From an uncultured Pirellulaceae bacterium (GTDB taxonomy: Bacteria; Planctomycetota; Planctomycetia; Pirellulales; Pirellulaceae), in NCBI GenBank assembly GCA_937981585.1, contig CALJOA010000090.1:1-41322 (forward strand): a stretch of 41,322 bases of DNA, in the 5' to 3' direction. The translations under genes were made by a program, and so were the position numbers. Below the pieces are notes generated by a model. It made no database searches, was not told the DNA's origin, and saw only the letters and a program-made list of their open reading frames with translations. Shown piece by piece: positions 17,941-27,146 of the stretch (position 1 is its first letter; the number at the start of each line of letters is the position of its first letter).

Positions 17941-19026
17941 CTATTCATCAAAGCCGGAGCCAGGGCCAAACCCTCCTGGTCCGCCTGATCCACCCGGAGG
18001 AGGACCGGCACCAAAACCCATCATCATGGGAACAATCTTGCCAGCCGCCTCGATCGCCTCCTCGAAACCATCTGGCCTGGGGATGATAACACTGACATCA
18101 GCTCCATCAATCTTGGCAACCAGCGAGCCGAGCAATGACTCCACAACTGGTTTGACTTCTGGCATGGCTCCTTCAATCATCGGCAGCGCCGACTGGCCGC
18201 CCTCCTGGGCAATGAACAACAACGAATCCAGCGCTCCCTTAAGCTCTTCGGCCTTTTCGGAATCCAAAGCAGTGGTTCGTAGTGACAAGAGGTTCTTTCC
18301 GGCTAAGTCGAAGCTGATACCCATGTGGCTGATGTTCGCAATTTGATCGTAGTAGGCTTCGAAAGTTGGATTGGGCGCGCTCTTTTTGCCTTCCTCGATA
18401 AGCTCCGCGATCAAGCCTTTTGCACCTTTAATGTCCATCGAAATCCGAATCGCTTCGTTGGGAGATTTACTCCACGCTGTTTGCAGATTATCGGTGAACA
18501 CTTTGCGGTCGTCGTGGAAAACGTAGGCCTCTGTTCCAATCTCAAGCGTTGTGTCATCGACCTGATGCATGATCAAACCGGGTGGCATTCCGCTGCCGTC
18601 GCCCTCGATAGCTTTGTAGAAAGTCCGACCGTTCTTTTCGACTTTCTCAACGTTACCCTGTACGGCAAAATCAAACGCTTCCTTGGCCGATGCGGCATCC
18701 TGGTACTTGGCTCGACCGAAAAACTCGACAGGAAGCTCGCCGCCAGGCTGCACCCCAGCTACTTCAGCCATTGATTCAGGTGCGCTGACCGCACCGAAGA
18801 TTCTTACGAGTTTGGAGGGGTCTCCAGGTTGTCCCGATTGCTTCTGAGCTTGACTCATCAGCTCACCGAATTTCATTTTCTTTCCCAATGGACTAGAAAT
18901 GAGCATGTCCATTCGAATGTCAAAAACCAGAACCGCTTTTTGATTCTCTTGAAGCGACGACTGGGCGAAAGCGGGCGCAACAATGGCCCCCAAGGTTAGC
19001 AATAAGCTTAGTACAACGACACGCAT
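17941..19026 (-). CDS. Exported protein of unknown function
   Basis: The 361-residue protein starts at ATG 19024-19026; a TTG five codons upstream is less likely. It has a clear signal peptide (MRVVVLSLLLTLGAIVAPAF, cleavage near AFAQ). The mature part is mixed alpha/beta and acidic, with segments such as 'VLVFDIRMDMLISSPLGKKM' and RIFGAVSAPESMAEVAGVQP. It ends in a Gly/Pro-rich tail (GFGAGPPPGGSGGPGGFGPG). The pattern resembles secreted planctomycete proteins with no assigned role; I can name no catalytic motif. It lies 126 bp downstream of alaS on the same strand and ends at the terminator at 17854-17886. Confidence 0.8.
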   Translation of the reverse strand: MRVVVLSLLLTLGAIVAPAFAQSSLQENQKAVLVFDIRMDMLISSPLGKKMKFGELMSQAQKQSGQPGDPSKLVRIFGAVSAPESMAEVAGVQPGGELPVEFFGRAKYQDAASAKEAFDFAVQGNVEKVEKNGRTFYKAIEGDGSGMPPGLIMHQVDDTTLEIGTEAYVFHDDRKVFTDNLQTAWSKSPNEAIRISMDIKGAKGLIAELIEEGKKSAPNPTFEAYYDQIANISHMGISFDLAGKNLLSLRTTALDSEKAEELKGALDSLLFIAQEGGQSALPMIEGAMPEVKPVVESLLGSLVAKIDGADVSVIIPRPDGFEEAIEAAGKIVPMMMGFGAGPPPGGSGGPGGFGPGSGFDE

Positions 19027-19152
19027 CTCAATCGACTCCAATTAGTTCTTGTTCAAAAAGCTGACTCACCGAATTTTCGGCGGTGAAACTCACATTAGTT
19101 TCAAGGTATCATACCCAATTCGACGGCATGATGTTTCGCCTCGACAGGCGTT

Positions 19153-22023
19153 TTACGCGTTTGATTTCACGAAATCGACAGCGATCTGGATCGCATCCCC
19201 AATTTTTTCCTCGTCTTTGCCGCCAGCAGTCGCCATATCGGGTTTGCCCCCCCCCCTGCCACCAACCGCGGCAGCGACCTCGCCAATCCACTTCCCAGCA
19301 TTCCAGCCGGCGTCGACCAGGTCGTTGGTTAAGCCGTTAGCAAGAATGACCTTTCCTGGCTCGGGGCTCGAAAGGAACACGATAGCAGCAGGGTTGGTTT
19401 TCTTTCGAATTTGATCGATCAACTGTCGCATCAATCCCATGTTGGCTCCAGGAAGCTCTTTAGCAATCACGCGAATGTCTCCGACCAACTCGGCAGCTGC
19501 GATCAATTCATCGGGATCAACTTTCCCGGCGGCGCTCAATTTTTCGAGTTGCTGGTTGAGGGATTCAACCTCGGCTTTCATCGATTCCACGCGATCGCCC
19601 AGTTCGATTACTGGAATGTTGAGGCTTTGAGCCGTCCTTCGCAGCGCATCGCGTATCTCATGATAGGTTGGGTCGGTGTTGGGATTGGGTTTGGATTTGG
19701 ACGCGTCAGATTTACCCTTCGACTTTTTCCCAGACGAAACCTGTTTCTTAAGTTCCTTGACCTGTGCGAACAAAGCCGAGACAGAATCAGGAATATCAAG
19801 CGGCCCACAGTCGAGCTGTTTGCTGATTGACGCCGCAGACTGTTTTATATTCTCTTGATATTGTTTTGCTTTGGCTCCGGTCAAAGCCTGAATACGCCGC
19901 GTACCGGCTGACATATTTTCTTCAGCAATAATTTCGAAAGCTTCAACTTCACTGGAGTTGTCCAAGTGGATACCGCCGCAAAGCTCTTTGCTGAAATCTC
20001 CAATGGAAACCATCCGAACAGGGTCTGGATACTTTTCTCCAAACAACATCATCGCGCCCTGGCTGCGGGCTTCTTCGAGCGGCAAAGTTTCTGCTTTGAT
20101 TGGAACCGCTGATTTAATGCGATCGACTGTTTGAGTCTCGATCGCCGCCAACTGCTCACTGGTAACTGGCTCCATGTTGGCATAATCAAACCTCAAGTGA
20201 TCCTCGGAGACCTTTGAGCCTCGTTGTTGAGCGTCTTGGCTGAGATTGTTCTGCAAAGCCCAATGCAGGATATGAGTGGCACTATGCGCTCGCCGAACTC
20301 CATTTCGATGATTCTCATCGACTTCTGCAGATACAGAATCATCAACCGAAATAGTCCCCTCGATCACACGGCCTCGATGGACGAATACGCCGCTATCCTT
20401 ATGTGTGTCGGTGACCTGGAACTTTCCATTGGGACCCACGATCCAGCCAACATCTCCGACCTGTCCACCGGACTCACCGTAGAAGGGAGTTTCCTTTAGG
20501 ACGACCAACTGACAATTTACAGCCTCATCACATTTGAGTTCGTCGGATCGGAATTGCTCGACAACGTCTTTCTCTTTTACTTCCTTCGTTTCTGGATTGA
20601 CAACTTTTTCCTTCTTCACGACCTCAACAATCAAGCCGCAAACTTCTGAGTTTTCTTTGACCGACGTGTAACCTAAAAATGGAGTTGCTTTAACCTCTCG
20701 CTTAATATCATCGAGGGGTCCGGCATCTCCCATGACGGTTTTTTCGTCGTCATTGCTGACTGTCTCATGTTCCTTCTCCGCGTCCTGATATCCTTCCCAA
20801 TCAAGGACTAGTCCGTTTTGTTCTGCGACCGATTCGGCGACAGACGGCGGCACTCCGTGAGTCTGCTTCAAGAAAGCGACTTGGCGGCCATCAAGTTTCT
20901 TGTCACCGTTTCCAATTGCATCGTCAACCAATTTTTGAACGCGCGGAATTCCTCGCTCGATCAGCGCAAACGAACCGATTTCCTCTTCCTTGATCACCGA
21001 TTGAACGCGTTCAATAGTTTCGGTCAACTCAGGATAGGGTCGCGAAAGTTGTTCGACGACCGCCGGAACAAGCTGATACAAAAACGGTTCGCGCAGCCCG
21101 ATATCGTAGCCCTGAAGAACAGCGCGTCGCAGCAGCAGACGCACCACGCCTTCTTCCTTCTTGGCCCCCGGATAAGTGTTCTCGTGAATCGCCAAAGCGC
21201 AAGACCGGGCGTGATCGGTGATCCGACGCAACCGCCTGCCGTTGTCCGAGTTTTCCTCGTACTTTACTCCACAGATTTCAGCCGCAGCATTGACGATCGG
21301 CAACAGCGTGTCGATGTGGTAGTTCGTTGTACAGCCCTGAAGAACGGCTGCGGTGCGCTCAAGCCCCATTCCAGTATCGATGTTCTTGCTTGGCAACGGC
21401 TCAAGGTTGTCCGGCGGATCGCCAACACGATTGAACTGGGTGAACACTAGATTCCAAATTTCACACTCCGGACCGTCGTCAGGATGGAAGAAAATCTCAC
21501 TGCACGGACCGCAAACACCGTTGGGCCCTTTTGATGGAGCACTTGCTGGCCAAAAGTTTTCCTTTTCGTCCAGCCGCTGGATTTGCTTGAGCGACAACCC
21601 AATCTCTTTTTCCCAGATGTCAGACGCTTCATCATCATCGAGATAGACTGTGACGCTAAGCCGATCCTTCTCCAGCCCCAGCCACTTTTTGTCGGTCAGA
21701 AATTCCCAAGCCCACTCAATCGCATCGCGTTTGAAGTAATCACCAAAACTGAAGTTCCCCAGCATCTCGAAGAAAGTGTGATGGTAAGCCGTACGTCCGA
21801 CATTTTCGATATCGCCGGTTCGCAGGCATTTTTGAGAGGTCGCAGCGCGCGTAAATTCAAGTTCAACTTTCCCCAGAAAGTGATCCTTGAACTGGTTCAT
21901 GCCGGCGGGGGTGAACAGTACCGACGTGTCCCACTTGGGGACCATCACATCACTGGCACAAATTGTGTGGCCTTTGGTCTTGAAAAAATCAAGATACATT
22001 TCACGCAGTTCGTCTGTCTTCAT
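19153..22023 (-). CDS. alaS: Alanyl-tRNA synthetase
   Basis: The 956-residue class II synthetase charges tRNA-Ala. The N-terminal catalytic core starts MKTDELREMYLDFFKTKGHT and includes 'LFTPAGMNQFKDHFLGK', RTGDIENVGRTAYHHTFFEM and ANTDTGMGLE-type sequence (here 'KNIDTGMGLERTAAVLQG'). The editing domain carries HSATHILHWAL and the zinc/editing CGGIHLDNSSEVEAF motif. The C-Ala domain has 'GGRGGGKPDMATAGG'. It is longer than the usual ~875 residues, partly through a Lys/Ser-rich insert near 'SSGKKSKGKSDASKSKPNPN' and inserts in the core. The start is set at 22021-22023, where homology begins; the frame extends 84 residues further upstream without family similarity. A ten-base C run (19247-19256) lies in the coding sequence. 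Confidence 0.96.
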   Translation of the reverse strand: MKTDELREMYLDFFKTKGHTICASDVMVPKWDTSVLFTPAGMNQFKDHFLGKVELEFTRAATSQKCLRTGDIENVGRTAYHHTFFEMLGNFSFGDYFKRDAIEWAWEFLTDKKWLGLEKDRLSVTVYLDDDEASDIWEKEIGLSLKQIQRLDEKENFWPASAPSKGPNGVCGPCSEIFFHPDDGPECEIWNLVFTQFNRVGDPPDNLEPLPSKNIDTGMGLERTAAVLQGCTTNYHIDTLLPIVNAAAEICGVKYEENSDNGRRLRRITDHARSCALAIHENTYPGAKKEEGVVRLLLRRAVLQGYDIGLREPFLYQLVPAVVEQLSRPYPELTETIERVQSVIKEEEIGSFALIERGIPRVQKLVDDAIGNGDKKLDGRQVAFLKQTHGVPPSVAESVAEQNGLVLDWEGYQDAEKEHETVSNDDEKTVMGDAGPLDDIKREVKATPFLGYTSVKENSEVCGLIVEVVKKEKVVNPETKEVKEKDVVEQFRSDELKCDEAVNCQLVVLKETPFYGESGGQVGDVGWIVGPNGKFQVTDTHKDSGVFVHRGRVIEGTISVDDSVSAEVDENHRNGVRRAHSATHILHWALQNNLSQDAQQRGSKVSEDHLRFDYANMEPVTSEQLAAIETQTVDRIKSAVPIKAETLPLEEARSQGAMMLFGEKYPDPVRMVSIGDFSKELCGGIHLDNSSEVEAFEIIAEENMSAGTRRIQALTGAKAKQYQENIKQSAASISKQLDCGPLDIPDSVSALFAQVKELKKQVSSGKKSKGKSDASKSKPNPNTDPTYHEIRDALRRTAQSLNIPVIELGDRVESMKAEVESLNQQLEKLSAAGKVDPDELIAAAELVGDIRVIAKELPGANMGLMRQLIDQIRKKTNPAAIVFLSSPEPGKVILANGLTNDLVDAGWNAGKWIGEVAAAVGGRGGGKPDMATAGGKDEEKIGDAIQIAVDFVKSNA

Positions 22024-22205
22024 TTCAATCCAAGCAGGTGCAGCAGGTTCATCAAGCCAACAATATATCGCCGAGCGACCTAAACGACCAGAACGAGTTG
22101 GCCAGCGAGCGCTTGGATCCGGTTCATTGCGGGAACCGGAGGGAACGGCTGATAGAACAGCAGCTACGCAATTGGAGCTACCAAAATCCGAGCTTCCAAC
22201 GAAGC

Positions 22206-23354
22206 TTACTTGAACTGCCCAAGAAACTCTTCGACGTTTGTCCAATAGGCAGCACTGTCGGGAAACTTTCTCCACAGTGCGCGGGAACCGTGATTGCCAG
22301 CGGTTTCTGGAATGAACTTGGTTTTTGATTCGCTAGGAATGGCTTCAAAAATCGCCGCCCACTTTTCCGATTCGTCTTTGGCCGATGTGACAAACACGGG
22401 AATGGCAATACGCTTTGCCGACGTCTGGATCCAGTCGCCTGGCTTACCCAATCTCTCGAAATATTCACCCGGAGCAAACGCCAAAACTCCATCGACAAGA
22501 TCGGGGGATTCACCGGCAATTCGAAGCGCCAATGCAGCGCTGTATGAGCTGCCCCATAGCAAGATCTTTCCGCTGCAGTGTTTTGACTTGGCCCATTTAA
22601 CTGCTGCGACGATGTCTTGCTCGGCAGTGACAAAGTTCGACGGTTTCGCTTGCGCGACGGCTTTCATGTGCGTCAAGTTGGTCACACGATTGACGGTGCC
22701 GCCGGAACGCTGGTCGATTGCCACGCAGTTAAACCCCAAAGCATTTAAACGCGGCGCAATTTCTCGATATTCGCCTCGCGACCAACCGGCCTGATGGCAC
22801 AAAACAATAAGCGGAGTCTCTGCAGTAGAGTCCTCGATAAAATAAAGATCAGCGGTGACTTGCAATCCGTCTGCCGATCCAAAAGATCTGGAAACGACAT
22901 TCGGTTTGACCACAGGCTTTCGAGTGACCGAGTCACCGAGTTCCAGCTCGACTTTGATCTCTTTGCCGCCACGCATGAACGTTATAACAACGGGTTCACC
23001 GATCGAGTATTTTTTGATTTGAGCGCGAATCTCATCGAGGTTTCCAACTCGCTTATTTCCAAATCTGACAATGACGTCATTGACTTTCAAGCCAGCCAAC
23101 TGAGCAGGGCCACCAACGACCACTGACGAAACCTTGACTCCAGTTTCACCCCCGGCATCGATCATAACAATTCCGATAAACGGTTTTGGAACTGCAACCG
23201 GAGTTTTGGCATTCGGGACGTCATCGCGCGGGGCCGGCTTGACAGGCAACTGGCCAATCAAACACGACTGGGCCAGGAAAACTTGAATCAGGACAAAGGA
23301 GAACAGGAAGGCAAAAATTGAAGATAGCCTTGTTTTGAAATACAGATGATCCAT
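22206..23354 (-). CDS. Secreted PDZ-alpha/beta hydrolase fusion
   Basis: The 382-residue protein starts at ATG 23352-23354 (GTG three codons upstream is possible). A signal peptide or anchor spans residues ~9-32. A PDZ domain follows (~55-145: 'VSSVVVGGPAQLAGLKVNDVIVRFGNKRV', 'GEPVVITFMRGGKEIKVEL' (first in two parts)). Then comes an alpha/beta hydrolase domain: 'PLIVLCHQAGWSRGEYREIA', nucleophile elbow LLWGSSYSAALAL, an acid in 'VTSAKDESEKW', and histidine in 'AGNHGSRALW'. This resembles dienelactone-hydrolase/serine-aminopeptidase-type enzymes, though the substrate is unknown. PDZ domains usually bind C-terminal peptides, so the fusion suggests targeting to envelope proteins (inference). 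It lies between recA and alaS. Confidence 0.85.
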   Translation of the reverse strand: MDHLYFKTRLSSIFAFLFSFVLIQVFLAQSCLIGQLPVKPAPRDDVPNAKTPVAVPKPFIGIVMIDAGGETGVKVSSVVVGGPAQLAGLKVNDVIVRFGNKRVGNLDEIRAQIKKYSIGEPVVITFMRGGKEIKVELELGDSVTRKPVVKPNVVSRSFGSADGLQVTADLYFIEDSTAETPLIVLCHQAGWSRGEYREIAPRLNALGFNCVAIDQRSGGTVNRVTNLTHMKAVAQAKPSNFVTAEQDIVAAVKWAKSKHCSGKILLWGSSYSAALALRIAGESPDLVDGVLAFAPGEYFERLGKPGDWIQTSAKRIAIPVFVTSAKDESEKWAAIFEAIPSESKTKFIPETAGNHGSRALWRKFPDSAAYWTNVEEFLGQFK

Positions 23355-23700
23355 GGCCGCCACTCGATAAACTGCATGAACGTTAAATGCGATTAAATTC
23401 GCGACTTGCGAGTCTTTATCATACTCGATTCGACTTTAGTTTGCAGTGAGCTCGCCTTTATTGGTTACCCGAGAGGGCGAATCTCCTGATGAGCTTGGAG
23501 TGCCAGATACGCCGGCTCAGCAAGAGCTTCGCTCTCCCAAGAAGTGATTTCTTGTCATTGAACCACCGCGCTCAAGTTTGGGCGACAACTGAACGTTAAT
23601 AGAAAATAGAAAAGCCCGATCGCATCAGCAATCGAGCCTTTTTTGTCCAGTTGTCTGCTACCGGCCAGCTGCCGAAAAACGACCGACTTTTCAATCAAAA
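23355..23700. repeat. recA-hydrolase spacer with palindromic repeat
   Basis: These 346 bp contain a second copy of the GGGAGGGCGAAGCTCC family: arms at 23471-23494 (starting GAGAGGGCGAATCTCC) and 23514-23538 (ending AGAGCTTCGCTCTCCC). It is more diverged than the copy at 15466-15534. The recA terminator occupies 23610-23644. The remainder probably carries the hydrolase promoter, but I cannot point to it. Confidence 0.75.
23610..23644 (-). terminator. recA terminator
   Basis: Read on the minus strand, AAAAGGCTCGAT, a loop and ATCGGGCTTTTC form a stem with G-U pairs followed by a T-rich tract. It lies about 57 bp after the recA stop codon. Confidence 0.75.
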
Positions 23701-25068
23701 CTACTTCGGCAAGTGAGTCTTGGCTTCTTTGTCGATCTCTTCGAGCACTTCACCGATGTCCTCAACATAACCGCCGGCCTGAAGGACTTTTTGACGAATC
23801 TCTTCGCAAACTTCAGCGTTCTCGATCAGGAAGTTACGAGCTTTTTCTTTTCCTTGTCCCAGATGGGTGCCTTCGTACTTGAACCAAGAACCGCTTCGTT
23901 GAACGATCTTGTGGGCCACACCGAGGTCAAGAAGATCACCTTCGTAACTGATACCGTTGCTGTGCATCATGTCGAACTCGGCAATCCGGAACGGAGGAGC
24001 GACCTTGTTCTTGACGATTTTGGCTTTGACTCGTTGTCCAACTTGGACATCGCCATCCTTGAGTGCGCCAATTCGTCGAACGTCGATGCGGACCGACGTG
24101 TAGAACTTCAACGCACGACCACCGGGAGTTGTTTCAGGGCTGCCAAACATCACGCCGATCTTTTCACGGATCTGGTTGATGAAGATTGTACAGGTTTTGC
24201 TGCGAGCGATCGCTCCGGTCAACTTACGCATCGACTGACTCATCAAACGGGCTTGCAAGCCAACATGCGAGTCACCAATTTCGCCTTCGAGTTCTTTCTT
24301 GGGAACCAAGGCCGCAACCGAATCGACCACGATCACATCAACGGCATTGGATTTGACCAGCATCTCGACAATCTGCATCGCCTCTTCGCCACTGCTAGGC
24401 TGAGAAACCAAAAGCGTATCCAGTGAGACGCCCAGCTTCTTGGCCCAAGTCGGATCAAAGGCATGCTCAGCATCAACGATCGCACAAATGCCGCCCGTCT
24501 TTTGCGACTCAGCGATCACGTGCAAGGCAAGCGTCGTTTTTCCGCTGGACTCAGGACCGTACACTTCAACGATTCGCCCACACGGTAAACCGCTTCCGCC
24601 GAGCGCCATGTCAAGAGAAAGGCTACCGGTAGAAATGCCGCGAATCTTCTGATTCGAATCGTTGCCCAGCGCCATAATCGAGCCCGAACCGAACTGAGCC
24701 TCAATCTGCTGTACCGCTGTTTTAAGTGTTTCGTTGTCGTCAAGCACTTTGTCGATCGGAGCAGCTTCGGCCTTCTTCTTGGAAGCCGTTTTTTTGGCGG
24801 ATGTTTTGGCAGCCGTTTTAGTTTTTGCCATGGCTTTGTCTACTTTGCTATTAGAGGTTGAAGTCGGTTTAACATTCCGTGAAACAGCCGTCTTGGTCGC
24901 TGGCTGCTCGATTTCAGTTTTGGCTGGTGCCGGTTTGACCGCAGTTGGTTTTGTCTCAGCCGGTTTTGCTGCAGTCTTAACGGCCGAAGCCTTCTTGTCA
25001 GCCGGCTTGATTGAAGCCACAACCGACTTTGTAGTTCCATTCTTTGAAGGTGCTTTAGTCGTCATCAT
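23701..25068 (-). CDS. recA: RecA recombinase with long Lys/Ala-rich N-terminal tail
   Basis: The 455-residue protein drives strand exchange and LexA-type co-protease activity. From residue ~104 it is a standard RecA: '[14 protein letters not shown]', Walker [10 protein letters not shown] (171-179), '[21 protein letters not shown]' (in two parts), '[16 protein letters not shown]', [20 protein letters not shown], and a C-terminal domain ending 'EAKTHLPK'. Residues 1-~103 are extra: rich in Lys, Ala, Thr and Pro, with repeated KTAAK-like words resembling histone-H1/AlkA-type tails. Typical RecA is ~350 residues. AGGAG lies five bases before ATG 25068, while the internal Met80 (24831) has no ribosome site, so the long form is probably made. 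The neighbourhood recA-hydrolase-alaS recalls the common recA-recX-alaS order. Confidence 0.96.
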   Translation of the reverse strand: MMTTKAPSKNGTTKSVVASIKPADKKASAVKTAAKPAETKPTAVKPAPAKTEIEQPATKTAVSRNVKPTSTSNSKVDKAMAKTKTAAKTSAKKTASKKKAEAAPIDKVLDDNETLKTAVQQIEAQFGSGSIMALGNDSNQKIRGISTGSLSLDMALGGSGLPCGRIVEVYGPESSGKTTLALHVIAESQKTGGICAIVDAEHAFDPTWAKKLGVSLDTLLVSQPSSGEEAMQIVEMLVKSNAVDVIVVDSVAALVPKKELEGEIGDSHVGLQARLMSQSMRKLTGAIARSKTCTIFINQIREKIGVMFGSPETTPGGRALKFYTSVRIDVRRIGALKDGDVQVGQRVKAKIVKNKVAPPFRIAEFDMMHSNGISYEGDLLDLGVAHKIVQRSGSWFKYEGTHLGQGKEKARNFLIENAEVCEEIRQKVLQAGGYVEDIGEVLEEIDKEAKTHLPK

Positions 25069-25751
25069 CGTTCTCCTGCATTTGAGGTTAAAGCGAAGGC
25101 CTCTGTCGCAGGTTCATTTGCCGTCAGTTCAGTCGCCAAGGAATTGCCAAGGAGAACTAATTGCGTCGACTTATGAAGTTACGATAAGACTCGTAAAACA
25201 GCTTTACAAGTGCCTTCGAATATATGTTTCGCTAATGCGTGGACACGTCTGGTCCACCTGAAAAACTTTCTTCAAAATATTTTGTTTTGGAGGCAAACTG
25301 GGGCAGTTGATGAAGCTATCGACGCCGATTCACGGCCACACCAATTCGCTGACAATGCGGCTTGGTTCAGCCAACAGGAACTCGTGGCAAAACTTCAAAA
25401 CATGTCAAACTCCTGCAAAAACCACGGCTTTAACCGCTCAAAACAGGACTCAAGCGCTCTCACCAAGCCAGAAGTGGACAAATATACACTAATAGTGTCG
25501 GTCCTGCCTAGCCGAAGCTTGCACATATATTTGGTAGATGGCCGAAGAGGAAAAACTGGAGCAAGAGTAAGAACGGAAGTTAGGGGCCGGGAAAAGTCAA
25601 AATTGCGAATTTTGTTTCCGTATTTCCCTTGAGCAGCAATGGCCGATCGGCGAAATCTGGGCCAGATCTTTGAGGAGGGCAGACAGATTTGATCGGTCGC
25701 TACGCGACGAGTTTTGCCAATTCAATCGAATGACAATGTCGGGCCGTTCAG
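25069..25751. promoter_or_regulatory. recA upstream region with candidate operators
   Basis: No convincing gene lies in these 683 bp; open frames here lack ribosome sites and family resemblance. On the minus strand, TTGTAA-17 bp-TATCGT (about 25180-25210) is a weak -35/-10 candidate for recA. Overlapping it is GTAAA-N5-TTTAC (25193-25207), and further upstream is GTGGAC-N7-GTCCAC (25239-25257). Either could be a repressor site such as a LexA box, but I know of no established planctomycete consensus to compare with. Confidence 0.35.
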
Positions 25752-27143
25752 CTAATCATCGCCCATGATCTCATCAAGTTTTCGCTTGAGAGTCGTTCGA
25801 TGAATTCCCAGCCTGCGAGCTGCTGCGGAATACTGATCATCGCTCAACTTGAAGGCTTTGGGTAACAGTTCGCGATCCACCAGCAAAAGAAAAGCCTCAT
25901 ATAAACTCTCAACCGAACTATTGTTCCAGTTTTGCTTCAGCCACTGATCGACAACATCGCCCAAGCTTTTGCCCGTCCCAATATCGGTAACTGTCGATTG
26001 CCGTTCCGATTCGATGTGGTCGGCCGTCAGGACTCCACTGCTTCTGGCGAACGCCGCCGCACGCTGAACAACACTTTGCAACTGCCGAACATTGCCCGGC
26101 CAAGGTTTTGATTTGAGGGCATCGATAAAGCCATCGGTCACGGTGAACTCCTGGCCGACCTCGCGTTTCAAAAAGTGTTGAACCAGCTCGGGAATATCAT
26201 CCGACCGCTGACTTAGAGAAGGCAAACGGATTTCGAACGTCCGAAGTCGATAGAACAAGTCGTGTCGGAAATCACCATGATTGATCTGTGAAAGCAAATC
26301 CTGATTCGTTGCCGAAACAAGTCGGAAATCAGTTTTGACTGGCACACCAGAACCAACCGGCGTGACTTCCTGTTGATCAAGTACGCGAAGCAGTTTGACT
26401 TGCAGCGCGACCGGAATCTCGGCCACCTCGTCAAGGAACAGCACTCCACCGTTGGCTTGTTGGATCAGACCGCTACGATCTGAGTCCGCACCTGTAAACG
26501 CGCCTTTGACATGCCCAAACAATTCGCTCTCGGCCAGCCCCGGGTTGAGCGCTGCGATGTTCACGGGAACAAACGGACCACCGCTGCGGGATCCGAATTG
26601 GTGAATCGATCTGGCGGTAAGCTCTTTTCCGGTCCCGCTTTGCCCTGTGATGAGCACGGGAGAATCGGAGGTCGTGGTCAACGCAATCTGTTTGAAGACT
26701 TCCTGCATCAACGGCGAACTGCCAATCAGGCTGAACTCATGCTGATCATCGTCTTCAGATTCAGAGTTTGGTGCTGACCGCATTCTGGAGGTGGCAATCG
26801 CCTGTTCTAGCGTGGTTCGAACGTGTTTCAAATCAAACGGCTTGACGACATACTCAAAGGCCCCATTCTGAATCGCAAGGATCGCCGTTTGCAAATCTCC
26901 AAACGCCGTAATCACAATAATCGGCGCAGGGGAGAGCGACTTGAATTTTTCGATGGCGTCGATCCCACTAATGCCAGGCAAGTTGACATCAAGGACGATC
27001 GCATCAAGCTCCTGCTCACTGGCGATTTCCAAACCCGATTCAGCGCTGGAGCACGATACGCTTTGAAAGCCCATGTCTTCACAGAGCTTTGCCAAGCCCC
27101 AGCAAATGCTCTCTTCATCGTCAACTATGAGAATCTTTGGCAT
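25752..27143 (-). CDS. Sigma-54-dependent response regulator (NtrC family)
   Basis: The 463-residue activator has three domains. The receiver (1-~120) carries phospho-acceptor Asp52 in 'IVLDVNLPGISG', with Lys101 in VVKPFD. The central AAA+ domain (~138-365) has Walker A GQSGTGKE (167-174), the sigma-54-contacting GAFTGA loop (214-219), and a Walker B-type 'GGVLFLDEVAEIP'. The C-terminal Fis-type helix-turn-helix reads 'YSAAARRLGIHRTTLKRKL' and ends at the stop. Such proteins hydrolyse ATP to open sigma-54 promoters. The start is only three bases after the sensor-kinase stop, so the two are translated together. A matching -24/-12 element lies upstream of the divergent prepilin gene. Confidence 0.96.
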   Translation of the reverse strand: MPKILIVDDEESICWGLAKLCEDMGFQSVSCSSAESGLEIASEQELDAIVLDVNLPGISGIDAIEKFKSLSPAPIIVITAFGDLQTAILAIQNGAFEYVVKPFDLKHVRTTLEQAIATSRMRSAPNSESEDDDQHEFSLIGSSPLMQEVFKQIALTTTSDSPVLITGQSGTGKELTARSIHQFGSRSGGPFVPVNIAALNPGLAESELFGHVKGAFTGADSDRSGLIQQANGGVLFLDEVAEIPVALQVKLLRVLDQQEVTPVGSGVPVKTDFRLVSATNQDLLSQINHGDFRHDLFYRLRTFEIRLPSLSQRSDDIPELVQHFLKREVGQEFTVTDGFIDALKSKPWPGNVRQLQSVVQRAAAFARSSGVLTADHIESERQSTVTDIGTGKSLGDVVDQWLKQNWNNSSVESLYEAFLLLVDRELLPKAFKLSDDQYSAAARRLGIHRTTLKRKLDEIMGDD

Positions 27144-27146
27144 GAA

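Noticed and set aside
24734-25261. 175-residue hydrophobic plus-strand frame opposite the RecA tail
   Set aside because: The Val/Ala/Leu-rich product is the expected complement of Lys/Ala/Thr codons. The minus strand has AGGAG and continues into conserved RecA.
25210-25632. 140-residue plus-strand open frame upstream of recA
   Set aside because: No ribosome site, no family resemblance, and composition unlike neighbouring proteins. It lies in a region expected to hold the recA promoter.
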